Shown here piece after piece: positions 16,456 through 22,959 of a stretch of 64,000 nt of DNA. The position numbers and the translations under genes were made by a program. The notes below the pieces were generated by a model. The model was not told where the DNA came from and did no database searches. It saw only the letters and a list, made by a program, of their open reading frames with translations. Positions within the stretch are counted from its first letter, which is position 1. Each line of letters begins with the position of its first letter. The DNA lies in assembly GCA_965229635.1 (NCBI GenBank), contig OZ245894.1:1302001-1366000 (forward strand), written 5' to 3'. Source of the stretch: BQJU01 sp965229635. GTDB taxonomy: Bacteria; Bacteroidota; Bacteroidia; Chitinophagales; Saprospiraceae.

Positions 16456-16640
16456 TTAAACACCGTACACTATTGCATAAGGTTTACGATTTTCCAGGTA
16501 GGAAAGGTTAAATTCTGCTTTCATCAAATTGGCGCTTGTAGTTTCCTCATCAAACAACACGGCTCGTATGACTCTAAAGCTTAAAGCATGCGGAAAACGG
16601 TGTCAGATAGTTGGGCTGCGGTTTTTTCATGGTCAATCAT
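16456..16640 (-). pseudogene. Small broken gene (about 61 residues if repaired)
   Basis: ATG 16640 opens MIDHEKTAAQLSDTVF, and a second frame continues with PHALSFRVIRAVLFDEETTS and a natural stop. One extra T in the TTTT run would fuse them. The family is unknown. The same strand and position as the neighbouring remnants suggest a decayed gene cluster. Confidence 0.4.
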
Positions 16641-16887
16641 GAGCTGGGGTTAGTTTTAAAGGTGATGAAATGAAGCTTTTGTTCTTTGCCCAGTGAAAAT
16701 AGTGCCACAGGAAAAAAATCCGTCAATACGCGCCATTTTGACAGGAAATTGTTCTAATAAATGTCATTTGGACAGAATTTTGTATTTCTTTTCCCAAAAA
16801 ACTCCAATGGAATAAAACTTGTCATAGGCATGTCAACGCTGACCTATATTCCGAATCTGAAAGACATAATTAATAAATAACCGCCAA

Positions 16888-17367
16888 ATGGAAAACGCGA
16901 ACAAGCCAGTCTCCACCAAGTCTGAAATCTTTAGCAAAACCCTAAGCAGTTGGTTTGAAGAGAAAGGCGAGATCCTGGTTTTGACCTGGTATCCCTTGAG
17001 TCATGGGTATGACTTAGAACTGCATCAGGATCTAGACTTACTAAAGAGAAGGATCGCCGACCTAGAACCAGGACGTTCCCTATCGTTAATCAAGGACTTT
17101 TATTTGCCGATAAGGGGTATCGTCGATCACGAATTCATTGACAAAGCACTTCAATACATTGGTAAAAATGAAGAATTCATCGTCCTGGGATTGGAGTACA
17201 AAGATGTAGATAGGGGAATAAAACCGGATTTCGAGAGAGGGGACAATCACGCCGAGCTGGTTGAAATGTTAAATGAATTATCAGGTAAAAGAATTGCCTT
17301 GGGAAAAGATAAGGATGCCACCTGGCAGGAGGATCACATTGAGGAATTTGAGGCGTTTACTTCTTAA
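16888..17367 (+). CDS. Hypothetical protein, paralogue of the product of 14132-14632
   Basis: A 159-residue acidic soluble protein of the same unnamed family as the 14132 gene: WFEEKGEILVL near residue 22, FYLPIRGIVDHEFIDKAL near residue 70, EEFIVLGLEY, and a C-terminal GKRIALGKD. Its 240-base leader holds repeated CATTTTGACAG/CATTTGGACAG motifs. Only 48 bases separate it from the next gene on the same strand, so they are likely co-transcribed. An immunity-like role is inferred from context only. Confidence 0.6.
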   Translation: MENANKPVSTKSEIFSKTLSSWFEEKGEILVLTWYPLSHGYDLELHQDLDLLKRRIADLEPGRSLSLIKDFYLPIRGIVDHEFIDKALQYIGKNEEFIVLGLEYKDVDRGIKPDFERGDNHAELVEMLNELSGKRIALGKDKDATWQEDHIEEFEAFTS

Positions 17368-17415
17368 GAATACAAGTACGATGCAAAAGGCTAAATGGTA
17401 TAATCGACCAAGGAA

Positions 17416-18264
17416 ATGAAAGCAATACTGGAAAAGTTTGGCGGCCGCGGCCTACCTTATTATTCAAGGGTTTATGACGAAGCCTTCCACCAGGCCGTAT
17501 CCGATATGGAGCCGCTAGACCAGGAAACTATTACTGCCCTTAAAACGTGGCTAGAATTACCGGAAGAGTTGGAACACTGTCCACTGAAATACCTGGCGGT
17601 AGATATACTGAGCAATTGCCAGTATCCACCTAAAACACTGTACCCAACCGTTTTCCTGGCCGGCCTTAAACACCGGGACCCAAGCATGAATCGGTATTTC
17701 TTTTATCAGGCCAAAAGATTGAAAGGAGAAGAGCAATTCCTTAATGACATTATTGACCTGATCCGGGGAGATGATGATTATTTTAAAATAGAAGCGATTA
17801 GCTCCATTTACTGGAGCTTTCCCTCTTTTCACACCTTTGCCAAAAGGCGCCCCGCACCCTATTTTTTATTAGACAATTACCGGAAAAACCGCTCGGAAAT
17901 TAAGCAGCTCCTGCGCGTGGTGATGGATGCATTTCTAAAATCGGATAATCCGCTGGTGCTGTATGAGCTTAGCCAGTATCTACCCCGGCATTGGATGATG
18001 TATCCTTTCCCATTGGTGTTGAAAGCGTGGAAGGTCCGGAAAAAGATCAAAGTGCAAAGGTTACCGGAAACGCCAGATCTTGACCGCGAAGTATTCATCC
18101 GGATTTGGAAAATGGCAATAAAAGATGAAGCGCTGGGTTACTTATTTTTCGACCAACTCAAGGCTAGACCCCGGGATCTCGATCCGGATATGGAGTTGCA
18201 GACATTCCGGGAATTCCAGAAGAAACATACCTTTCACCGGGGCATGTGGAAACCCCGGGAGTAG
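17416..18264 (+). CDS. Hypothetical protein, mainly helical
   Basis: A 282-residue soluble basic protein with no signal peptide. The regularly spaced helices (for example ETITALKTWLELPEELEHCP, LKYLAVDILSNCQYPP) suggest a HEAT-like or armadillo-like solenoid. I do not recognise the family. It follows the 159-residue paralogue gene closely and may form an operon with it. Its base composition is similar to its neighbours. A polymorphic-toxin immunity protein or an uncharacterised scaffold are both possible. Confidence 0.55.
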   Translation: MKAILEKFGGRGLPYYSRVYDEAFHQAVSDMEPLDQETITALKTWLELPEELEHCPLKYLAVDILSNCQYPPKTLYPTVFLAGLKHRDPSMNRYFFYQAKRLKGEEQFLNDIIDLIRGDDDYFKIEAISSIYWSFPSFHTFAKRRPAPYFLLDNYRKNRSEIKQLLRVVMDAFLKSDNPLVLYELSQYLPRHWMMYPFPLVLKAWKVRKKIKVQRLPETPDLDREVFIRIWKMAIKDEALGYLFFDQLKARPRDLDPDMELQTFREFQKKHTFHRGMWKPRE

Positions 18265-18391
18265 CATTCTTCTTCATTTGAACCTATTTGCTTTTAAAAG
18301 AAGAGTTGAAAATCTTGAAAGGATACAGGCGACTTTTCTAATACCGGAAAGTAGAACCATGAAAATGAACCCTCAGCTTTTACCTACTTGA

Positions 18392-18529
18392 GCGGCACCC
18401 TCCACCATTTTCATTTCATATGGCCTGGGATATGGCCTGGTGAATCTTGCATTGCTTCAGTACTGGGTGTTCATTGCCCCTCAACTGGCCATGATCATCA
18501 AATCAAGCAGTAGTTATGATTTCTGTTAA
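18392..18529 (+). pseudogene. Membrane-protein fragment
   Basis: An open frame without a start encodes a hydrophobic stretch (FISYGLGYGLVNLALLQYWV) and ends at TAA 18527-18529, overlapping the ATG of the next small gene. It looks like the tail of a truncated membrane protein; the family is not identified. Confidence 0.3.
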
Positions 18530-18743
18530 AGAGTCCCCTCCTGTCCCTGATCTGGAGAATCGACCCAATTTCCCATTTCGATGGATTTTGATCTTACTGG
18601 GATGTCTCACCATGTACATGGCCTTTGAATCCTTTGATGACTTCGTCGAAAAGAAGCCTGATGGCATTTACAAGCTGAAACAAAAAAGGAAGGATCAACT
18701 CAATGATGAGGTATATCGGATGCGAGGAGAGGTAGTCGTGTAG
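18516..18743 (+). CDS. Small single-TM hypothetical protein
   Basis: 75 residues: a proline-rich N-terminus, one hydrophobic helix (WILILLGCLTMYMAF, about 24-38) and a charged C-terminal part (KKPDGIYKLKQKRKDQLNDE). The ATG overlaps the end of the preceding fragment. No family is recognised. It is the last gene before the left copy of the tRNA-derived repeat. Confidence 0.4.
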   Translation: MISVKESPPVPDLENRPNFPFRWILILLGCLTMYMAFESFDDFVEKKPDGIYKLKQKRKDQLNDEVYRMRGEVVV

Positions 18744-18763
18744 GGGCTGTAAGAAACAAATAC

Positions 18764-18814
18764 AAAAAAAGCCCTCACTGTGGTGAAGGCTTCCATTTCG
18801 TAGCGCGAGGCGGA
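18764..18814 (-). repeat. Isolated left copy of the tRNA-Met 3' end plus terminator (candidate attachment site)
   Basis: This stretch repeats the terminator hairpin (AGCCTTCAC/GTGAGGGCT with U-run, minus strand) and the last 21 bases of the tRNA-Met gene found at 20254, then diverges. The same unit recurs at 19690 after the toxin-antitoxin module. The module is therefore flanked by direct repeats of a tRNA 3' end, the usual signature of site-specific integration. Confidence 0.65.
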
Positions 18815-18828
18815 GAGATTTTAAACAT

Positions 18829-18900
18829 TTATCTTTAAAAAGCTTGTAAAAATAAAGATATATCATTAATTTAGATTGTAATTTTAAAGATATTTCTTTA
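18829..18900. promoter_or_regulatory. Repeated TAAAGATA operator-like sites upstream of the HTH gene
   Basis: TATCTTTA (18830-18837) and TAAAGATA (18853-18860) form an inverted pair. A second palindrome, TAAAGA-TATT-TCTTTA (18885-18900), ends on the first base of the ATG. Such repeats are expected for autorepression by an antitoxin-type HTH protein. Confidence 0.55.
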
Positions 18901-19364
18901 TGAATAAGCAGCAAAAAAAATTATTACTTACTCAACTTGAGAAAAAAATTGCTACTTTTTCTCAATTCAAATCCGCTCCTCCACCGGGTTCTGGCTGGGT
19001 AAATGCTATTCGTACCGCACTAGGAATGTCTTTAAGACAACTAGGAGAAAAATTGAGTATTTCCCCGCAGGGAGTCAAAGATATTGAAAGACGGGAAAAG
19101 GACGGATCCATCACCATCAATGCTTTAAGAGAGACGGCCGCTTCTTTGGATATGCCGCTTGTTTATGGTTTTATACCAAAGGAAGGAACACTAGAAAAGA
19201 CAATCGAAAAACGCGCTCGTCAAATTGCCACTAAAATAGTTAGGCGTACTTCTCATACGATGCACCTGGAAGATCAGGCGGTATCTGCGGAAGAACTAAA
19301 AAGGGCTATTGAAGAAAAGACTCAACAGATTATGAATGAAATGCCCCGGTACTTATGGGACTAG
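18900..19364 (+). CDS. Mobile mystery protein A-type XRE-family HTH protein (putative antitoxin)
   Basis: A 154-residue DNA-binding protein. Residues about 33-85 carry an XRE helix-turn-helix (RTALGMSLRQLGEKLSISPQ, GVKDIERREKDGSITINALR), with a basic and then acidic helical C-terminus. It matches what I know of mobile mystery protein A, usually encoded with a Fic-domain protein B. The B gene follows with a 10-base overlap, so the pair was translationally coupled. It probably represses its own promoter through the TAAAGATA sites. With B deleted it may survive as an orphan antitoxin. Confidence 0.78.
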   Translation: MNKQQKKLLLTQLEKKIATFSQFKSAPPPGSGWVNAIRTALGMSLRQLGEKLSISPQGVKDIERREKDGSITINALRETAASLDMPLVYGFIPKEGTLEKTIEKRARQIATKIVRRTSHTMHLEDQAVSAEELKRAIEEKTQQIMNEMPRYLWD

Positions 19365-19677
19365 AATTGGAATACACCAAAGGGCAAACTCCTATTAGCG
19401 AGGAAGAAAAAGAGGGGCTAAAAATAAAATTTATCCACCTGATGAAATAGCTATCCGGTTTAAGCATAGGCTTGTTTCCATCCACCTGTATCCCAATGGA
19501 AACGGCAGGCATTCCCGGTTGCTAGGAGATATTTTGATTGAAGCGTTGGATAGGGATCCATTTACCTGGGGAAGCCAGACAATTGCCCAAAGTGAAAGTA
19601 GAAACGCATATATCGAAGCGCTCCGCGCTGCGGATAGGGGGGATTATTCTGACCTTATTACCTTTGCAAGAAAGTGA
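19355..19677 (+). pseudogene. Mobile mystery protein B-type Fic-domain toxin with internal deletion
   Basis: ATG 19355 encodes only MGLELEYTKGQTPISEEEKE plus eleven residues before a stop at 19448. A second frame from about 19424 continues with PPDEIAIRFKHRLVSIHLYP and NGNGRHSRLLGD, which is the Fic motif H-x-x-x-x-GNGR-x-x-R, and ends at 19677. Compared with full-length family members, roughly 70-80 residues between the two parts are missing and the frame is shifted, so the N-terminal half of the Fic fold is gone. Fic proteins usually AMPylate targets; this copy should be inactive. Confidence 0.75.
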
Positions 19678-19728
19678 CATTTGCTAAAAACAAAAAAAGC
19701 CCTCACTCCCGTGAAGGCTTCCATTCTG

Positions 19729-19816
19729 TAGCGCGAGGCGGACCCGAACCGCCGACCTTCCCGATGTGCCTCGGGACGCTCTAATCCCGATTGATAATCG
19801 GGCCGCTACCGCTTTA
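19729..19816 (-). pseudogene. tRNA-Met-derived pseudo-tRNA, unit 1
   Basis: The T arm and acceptor 3' strand (GGCGG, TTCGGGT, CCGCC, TCGCGCTA) match the intact tRNA-Met exactly. The anticodon arm is replaced by TCCCGA-GGCACA-TCGGGA and the D-loop by a CCCGATTATCAATCGGG hairpin. The acceptor 5' strand is degenerate (AAAGCGG). Confidence 0.75.
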
Positions 19817-19859
19817 GCGCATAAAAAAAGCCCTCACTCTGGTGAAGGCTTCCATTTCG

Positions 19860-19946
19860 TAGCGCGAGGCGGACCCGAACCGCCGACCTTCCCGATGTGC
19901 ATCGGGACGCTCTAATCGCAATTGATAACCGGGCCGCTACCGCTTT
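19860..19946 (-). pseudogene. tRNA-Met-derived pseudo-tRNA, unit 2
   Basis: Same organisation as unit 1, with a nearly closed anticodon-arm hairpin (TCCCGATG-CA-CATCGGGA) and a diverged D-region hairpin (CCCGGTTATCAATTGC), so decoding is impossible. Confidence 0.72.
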
Positions 19947-19991
19947 GGATCATAAAAAAAAGCCCTCACTCTCGTGAAGGCTTCCATTTCG

Positions 19992-20078
19992 TAGCGCGAG
20001 GCGGACCCGAACCGCCGACCTTCCCGATGTGCCTCGGGACGCTCTAATCCCGATTGATAATCGGGAAGCTACCGCTTT
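19992..20078 (-). pseudogene. tRNA-Met-derived pseudo-tRNA, unit 3
   Basis: T arm and acceptor 3' side are intact. GGTAGCT is followed by the hairpin TCCCGATTATCAATCGGGA, then TTAGAGCG, then the hairpin TCCCGA-GGCACA-TCGGGA. The acceptor 5' strand is degenerate. Confidence 0.75.
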
Positions 20079-20122
20079 AGATCATAAAAAAAGCCCTCAC
20101 TCTCGTGAAGGCTTTTCCTTCG

Positions 20123-20209
20123 TAGCGCGAGGCGGACCCGAACCGCCGACCTTCCCGATGTGCCTCGGGACGCTCTAATCCCGATTGATAATCGGGAAGC
20201 TACCGCTTT
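20123..20209 (-). pseudogene. tRNA-Met-derived pseudo-tRNA, unit 4
   Basis: Identical in organisation to unit 3, including both TCCCGA/TCGGGA hairpins. It differs mainly just downstream of the tRNA, between the 3' end and the terminator. Confidence 0.75.
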
Positions 20210-20253
20210 AGATCATAAAAAAAGCCCTCACTCTCGTGAAGGCTTCCATTTCG

Positions 20254-20327
20254 TAGCGCGAGGCGGACCCGAACCGCCGACCTCATGATTATGAATCATG
20301 CGCTCTAACCAGCTGAGCTACCGCGCC
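20254..20327 (-). tRNA. tRNA-Met (anticodon CAT)
   Basis: The 74-base cloverleaf reads GGCGCGG (acceptor), TA, GCTC-AGCTGGTTA-GAGC (D arm), CATGA-TTCATAA-TCATG (anticodon arm, CAT at 20293-20291), AGGTC, GGCGG-TTCGGGT-CCGCC (T arm), then TCGCGCT and A73. The acceptor ends close with G-U pairs. CCA is not encoded. CAT with this body suggests elongator Met; Ile with a lysidine-modified CAT cannot be excluded. A terminator hairpin with U-run follows on the minus strand. Confidence 0.9.
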
Positions 20328-20337
20328 ATGTAATTTT

Positions 20338-20377
20338 GCGCTCTAATCCCGATTAAAAATCGGGAAGCTACCGCGCC
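20338..20377 (-). pseudogene. 5'-half tRNA-Met-like fragment upstream of the intact tRNA
   Basis: On the minus strand GGCGCGGTAGCT (exact acceptor 5' strand) is followed by a TCCCGATTTTTAATCGGGA hairpin and TTAGAGCGC, then it stops 10 bases before the intact tRNA. It shows the hairpin-for-D-loop replacement with an undamaged acceptor strand. Confidence 0.7.
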
Positions 20378-20510
20378 AAAAATTTGCGAGTGCAAATATA
20401 CTGCTTTTCAAGATTATCGCGCAAATATTTGCGGAGAATATTTTTGAATAATTATAGACCATTTTGAACAAATCGGGATTGGGGGCATTTCATTGGCAAA
20501 GCTGATCCTT

Positions 20511-20876
20511 ATGACCGACCGACTGGACCTGCGGCCTGACCTGCAATTGCCTACCGATGACTCCAAACCTGATGAGGTGTTCCAGAATGTGACGCTGCGG
20601 CCGATTCTGAAAATGCAGCACGATTTATTGCTGGCTGTCTTTCAACATCACTTACTACAACGCAAGGTGGACCTCGATCAGTTCCCGCAACCGCAACGGC
20701 GGGAGAAAATGGAGCAATTATTACAAAAAGACAATCGACTGCGGGAGCTGTTGCGGGGCTGCGTGATTGGGCATTTTACGATGGAGGAATGGCAGTACTA
20801 TGCTGAAAATACGGGTGAGATCAATAAGCGGATCATGGCCTTACTGGGGCAGAAATTGAGAAAAGAGTATCTGTGA
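20511..20876 (+). CDS. Conserved Bacteroidota hypothetical protein
   Basis: ATG 20511 gives 121 residues; TTG 20493 is also in frame. The pattern FQNVTLRPILKMQHDLLL, IGHFTMEEW and NKRIMALLGQKL recalls a short helical Bacteroidota family often labelled glyoxalase without good reason. Nothing in the sequence supports a catalytic role. It lies convergent to the transporter gene, with the two stop codons almost touching. Confidence 0.6.
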   Translation: MTDRLDLRPDLQLPTDDSKPDEVFQNVTLRPILKMQHDLLLAVFQHHLLQRKVDLDQFPQPQRREKMEQLLQKDNRLRELLRGCVIGHFTMEEWQYYAENTGEINKRIMALLGQKLRKEYL

Positions 20877-20880
20877 TTTC

Positions 20881-21780
20881 TTATTTTTTCAGTGCTCTAC
20901 GGTTATGCCGTTTGCGCAAAACTGGGTAGGTAAAGACCGCTCCGAGAATAATCATTCCGCCAATGTAAAAGCCGGTAGTCAGTTCCTTGTGATCATCCAA
21001 AATAAACCAGGCCAGAGCGATGCCGTAGATGGGTTCGAGATTGACGGTGAGATTGGCGGCAAAGGCGGTGAGATGCAGCAGGGATCGCAGGGCCAATACA
21101 TAGGCCAACGTGGTACACAGTAACGATAATACCAATAGATATCCCCAATCAAGCAGGGTTGGCATGACCTGGAAATCATCGGGAGCAGTGTATAGGAAGT
21201 AAGGCAGTAGCAGACTCAGAAATAAAAAGGCCGTTCCCAATTCCAGAAAGGTGATGTTGATGACATTGGATTCACCAATGTAGCGCTTGTTGAGGGTGCC
21301 AAACAATGCGGCCAGGAAGGCAGCTGCCAATCCAACCCAGATGCCGGCCATCATATTCAGTTCGGTAGCATTGGCCACCAGCGCCATTCCTGGAAGGATC
21401 AATAAGCCAAGGGCAATTTCGTAACCTTTCACCTTTTGGCGCATGATCCAGGGCTCGAGGAATGAGGTGAAGAAGGAAGTGGTGGCCATGCAGACCAGAG
21501 CTATGGACGCATTGGCGAGTTTGATGGAGCCATAAAAGGCCAGCCAGTGAAAGGCGACCAGTACCCCAATACCCATAAACCGCAATAGTGTACGGCGCGG
21601 CATTTCCCGAAAGAGGGTACCCATCTTAATCAAAAAAAGCAAACTGATACTGGTGAGCAATACCCGCCACCAGACCAGCATCAGGGCTGATAGCTGGATC
21701 AAATCGCCCAGAATGGCGGTGAAGCCGAATAGCATGACCGCCACGTGTAATTCGAGATATGCTTTCTTTTCCGGATCCAT
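20881..21780 (-). CDS. EamA/RhaT-family DMT transporter
   Basis: A 299-residue membrane protein with ten predicted helices arranged as two EamA repeats, typical of the drug/metabolite transporter superfamily (amino acid or metabolite exporters). Landmarks are the N-terminal LMLVWWRVLLTSISLLFLIK and, near the end of repeat 2, LEPIYGIALAWFILDDHKEL, the classical NLEP(v)-type segment of EamA proteins. The basic C-terminus RKRHNRR is cytoplasmic. The substrate cannot be told. It is convergent with the 121-residue gene and divergent from the peroxiredoxin gene. Confidence 0.88.
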   Translation of the reverse strand: MDPEKKAYLELHVAVMLFGFTAILGDLIQLSALMLVWWRVLLTSISLLFLIKMGTLFREMPRRTLLRFMGIGVLVAFHWLAFYGSIKLANASIALVCMATTSFFTSFLEPWIMRQKVKGYEIALGLLILPGMALVANATELNMMAGIWVGLAAAFLAALFGTLNKRYIGESNVINITFLELGTAFLFLSLLLPYFLYTAPDDFQVMPTLLDWGYLLVLSLLCTTLAYVLALRSLLHLTAFAANLTVNLEPIYGIALAWFILDDHKELTTGFYIGGMIILGAVFTYPVLRKRHNRRALKK

Positions 21781-21882
21781 CGATTACAAATTGACCTCAA
21801 AGGAACAAAAAGAGATGAACAACTGCTGTGATCAGGCGTTAAAAACTTTATTTTTACTTTTTTCCATCTAAAAATCAAAAAT

Positions 21883-22353
21883 ATGGCTCTACAAGTAGGC
21901 GATAAAGCGCCCGACTTTACCCTGTATTCTTCTGAAAAAGCGGAGGAATCCCTGGCAAAATATCAAGGTAAAAATGTAGTACTCTTGTTCTTCCCAATGG
22001 CATTTACTAGCGTATGTACCGAGGAATTGTGTACCATGCGTGATAACCTCTCCGTTTACGACAACCTGAATGCCGCGATTTTGGGCGTTTCTGTGGACTC
22101 TCCTTTTACCCTGGCAAAGTTTAAAGAGGAGCAAAAGCTGAACTTCCCTTTATTGTCCGATTTTAACAAGGAAGTTTCTCGTTCTTACGGCGCATTATAC
22201 GAAGAATTTGTGCTGGGTTTAAGAGGGGTTTCCAAGCGTTCGGCCTTTGTTATTGACAAGGAAGGTTCAATTCGCTATGCGGAAGTATTGGAATCCGCGG
22301 GAGATTTGCCTAATTTTGCAGCGATAAAGGAAACTTTATCCGACCTTAATTAG
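21883..22353 (+). CDS. Peroxiredoxin (AhpC/TSA, BCP-like)
   Basis: The 156-residue thioredoxin-fold enzyme reduces hydroperoxides. The active site is FFPMAFTSVCTEELC, with peroxidatic Cys45 and a second Cys50. The Cys45/Cys50 pair matches the spacing in E. coli BCP, suggesting an atypical two-cysteine mechanism. Ends and length are normal. It is monocistronic, transcribed away from the DMT transporter, with a short AT-rich leader. Confidence 0.9.
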   Translation: MALQVGDKAPDFTLYSSEKAEESLAKYQGKNVVLLFFPMAFTSVCTEELCTMRDNLSVYDNLNAAILGVSVDSPFTLAKFKEEQKLNFPLLSDFNKEVSRSYGALYEEFVLGLRGVSKRSAFVIDKEGSIRYAEVLESAGDLPNFAAIKETLSDLN

Positions 22354-22540
22354 TTTAAAGAGTATGTTTAAAGTTCATCCTTCGGCCCTAAAATATCCCT
22401 TTCAACTTTACTCATCGTTAAATTATCGGCCCAGACCTTCCAGGTATGAACCTCAAATTTGCCTTGATTAAAGCTGAAATGAATTATTTTTGACAACAAA
22501 AACGAAATTTAAACATACTCTAACTTCAAACCACCAAAAG

Positions 22541-22837
22541 ATGCTCTGGGAAGAATTGGAAGAAGAAGTATTAGTAGAAGAGGAAATTGAGGATTCCGAT
22601 ATAGGGGAACGATCACAGCTGATTGTCTACAATGACGATCACAATACTTTCGATTGGGTGATTGATAGCTTTATCGATGTGCTCAACCATTCCCAGGCGC
22701 AAGCGGAGCAATTGGCAATGATCATTCATTTCAAAGGCAAAGCTACGGTGAAAACAGCCCCCAAGAATGTACTAAAGCCGAAAAAAGATGCCCTGATCGA
22801 TCGGGGATTGTCGGCGGTAATTGAGGAGGGCTGCTAG
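22541..22837 (+). CDS. clpS: ATP-dependent Clp protease adaptor ClpS
   Basis: ATG 22541 gives 98 residues; the frame is open to TTG 22490. After an acidic N-terminal extension the ClpS core shows LIVYNDDHNTFDWVID, the N-degron-binding pocket signature, then MIIHFKGKATVKTA. ClpS delivers proteins with bulky N-terminal residues to ClpAP-type proteases. The next gene encodes Aat, which creates such N-degrons, so the pair forms an N-end-rule module. A terminator-like hairpin separates them. Confidence 0.92.
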   Translation: MLWEELEEEVLVEEEIEDSDIGERSQLIVYNDDHNTFDWVIDSFIDVLNHSQAQAEQLAMIIHFKGKATVKTAPKNVLKPKKDALIDRGLSAVIEEGC

Positions 22838-22867
22838 AGTAAAAAGACGTTACATTACGATATACTA

Positions 22868-22905
22868 ACGGAGCAGTGGCAGCACCTGTCATTGCTCCGT
22901 TTTAG
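22868..22905 (+). terminator. Hairpin after clpS
   Basis: ACGGAGCA (22868-22875) pairs with TGCTCCGT (22893-22900), with an inner GTG/CAC pairing, followed by a short T-run. It is likely a terminator or attenuator between clpS and aat. Confidence 0.6.
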
Positions 22906-22959
22906 TTTGTATAAACAGGAAGTGGAGTAAATCTTTACTTCTATTACCGATTATCATCC

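Larger units (their letters stand above)
19690..20395 (-). repeat. Tandem array of tRNA-Met-derived units, period about 131 bp
   Basis: Five consecutive minus-strand units, each a tRNA or tRNA-like sequence followed by an A-loop-variable terminator hairpin and U-run. tRNA 3' ends fall at 19729, 19860, 19992, 20123 and 20254 (spacing 131, 132, 131, 131). Four units are pseudo-tRNAs whose D-loop and anticodon arm are replaced by hairpins bounded by TCCCGA and TCGGGA; the last is an intact tRNA-Met. A further 5' half-unit lies at 20338-20377. Terminator loops differ between units (GGGA, CAGA, GAGA), so the copies are not recent. Confidence 0.85.

Noticed and set aside
19729..20209. Functional tRNA-Cys or other tRNAs from the GCA-containing hairpins
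   Set aside because: The hairpin loops have 2-8 bases instead of 7, the acceptor 5' strand is mismatched and the D arm is replaced, so these are not decoding tRNAs.
19690..20395. CRISPR array
   Set aside because: The regularly spaced repeats are tRNA bodies with terminators of 131-bp period; there are no unique spacers and no cas genes.
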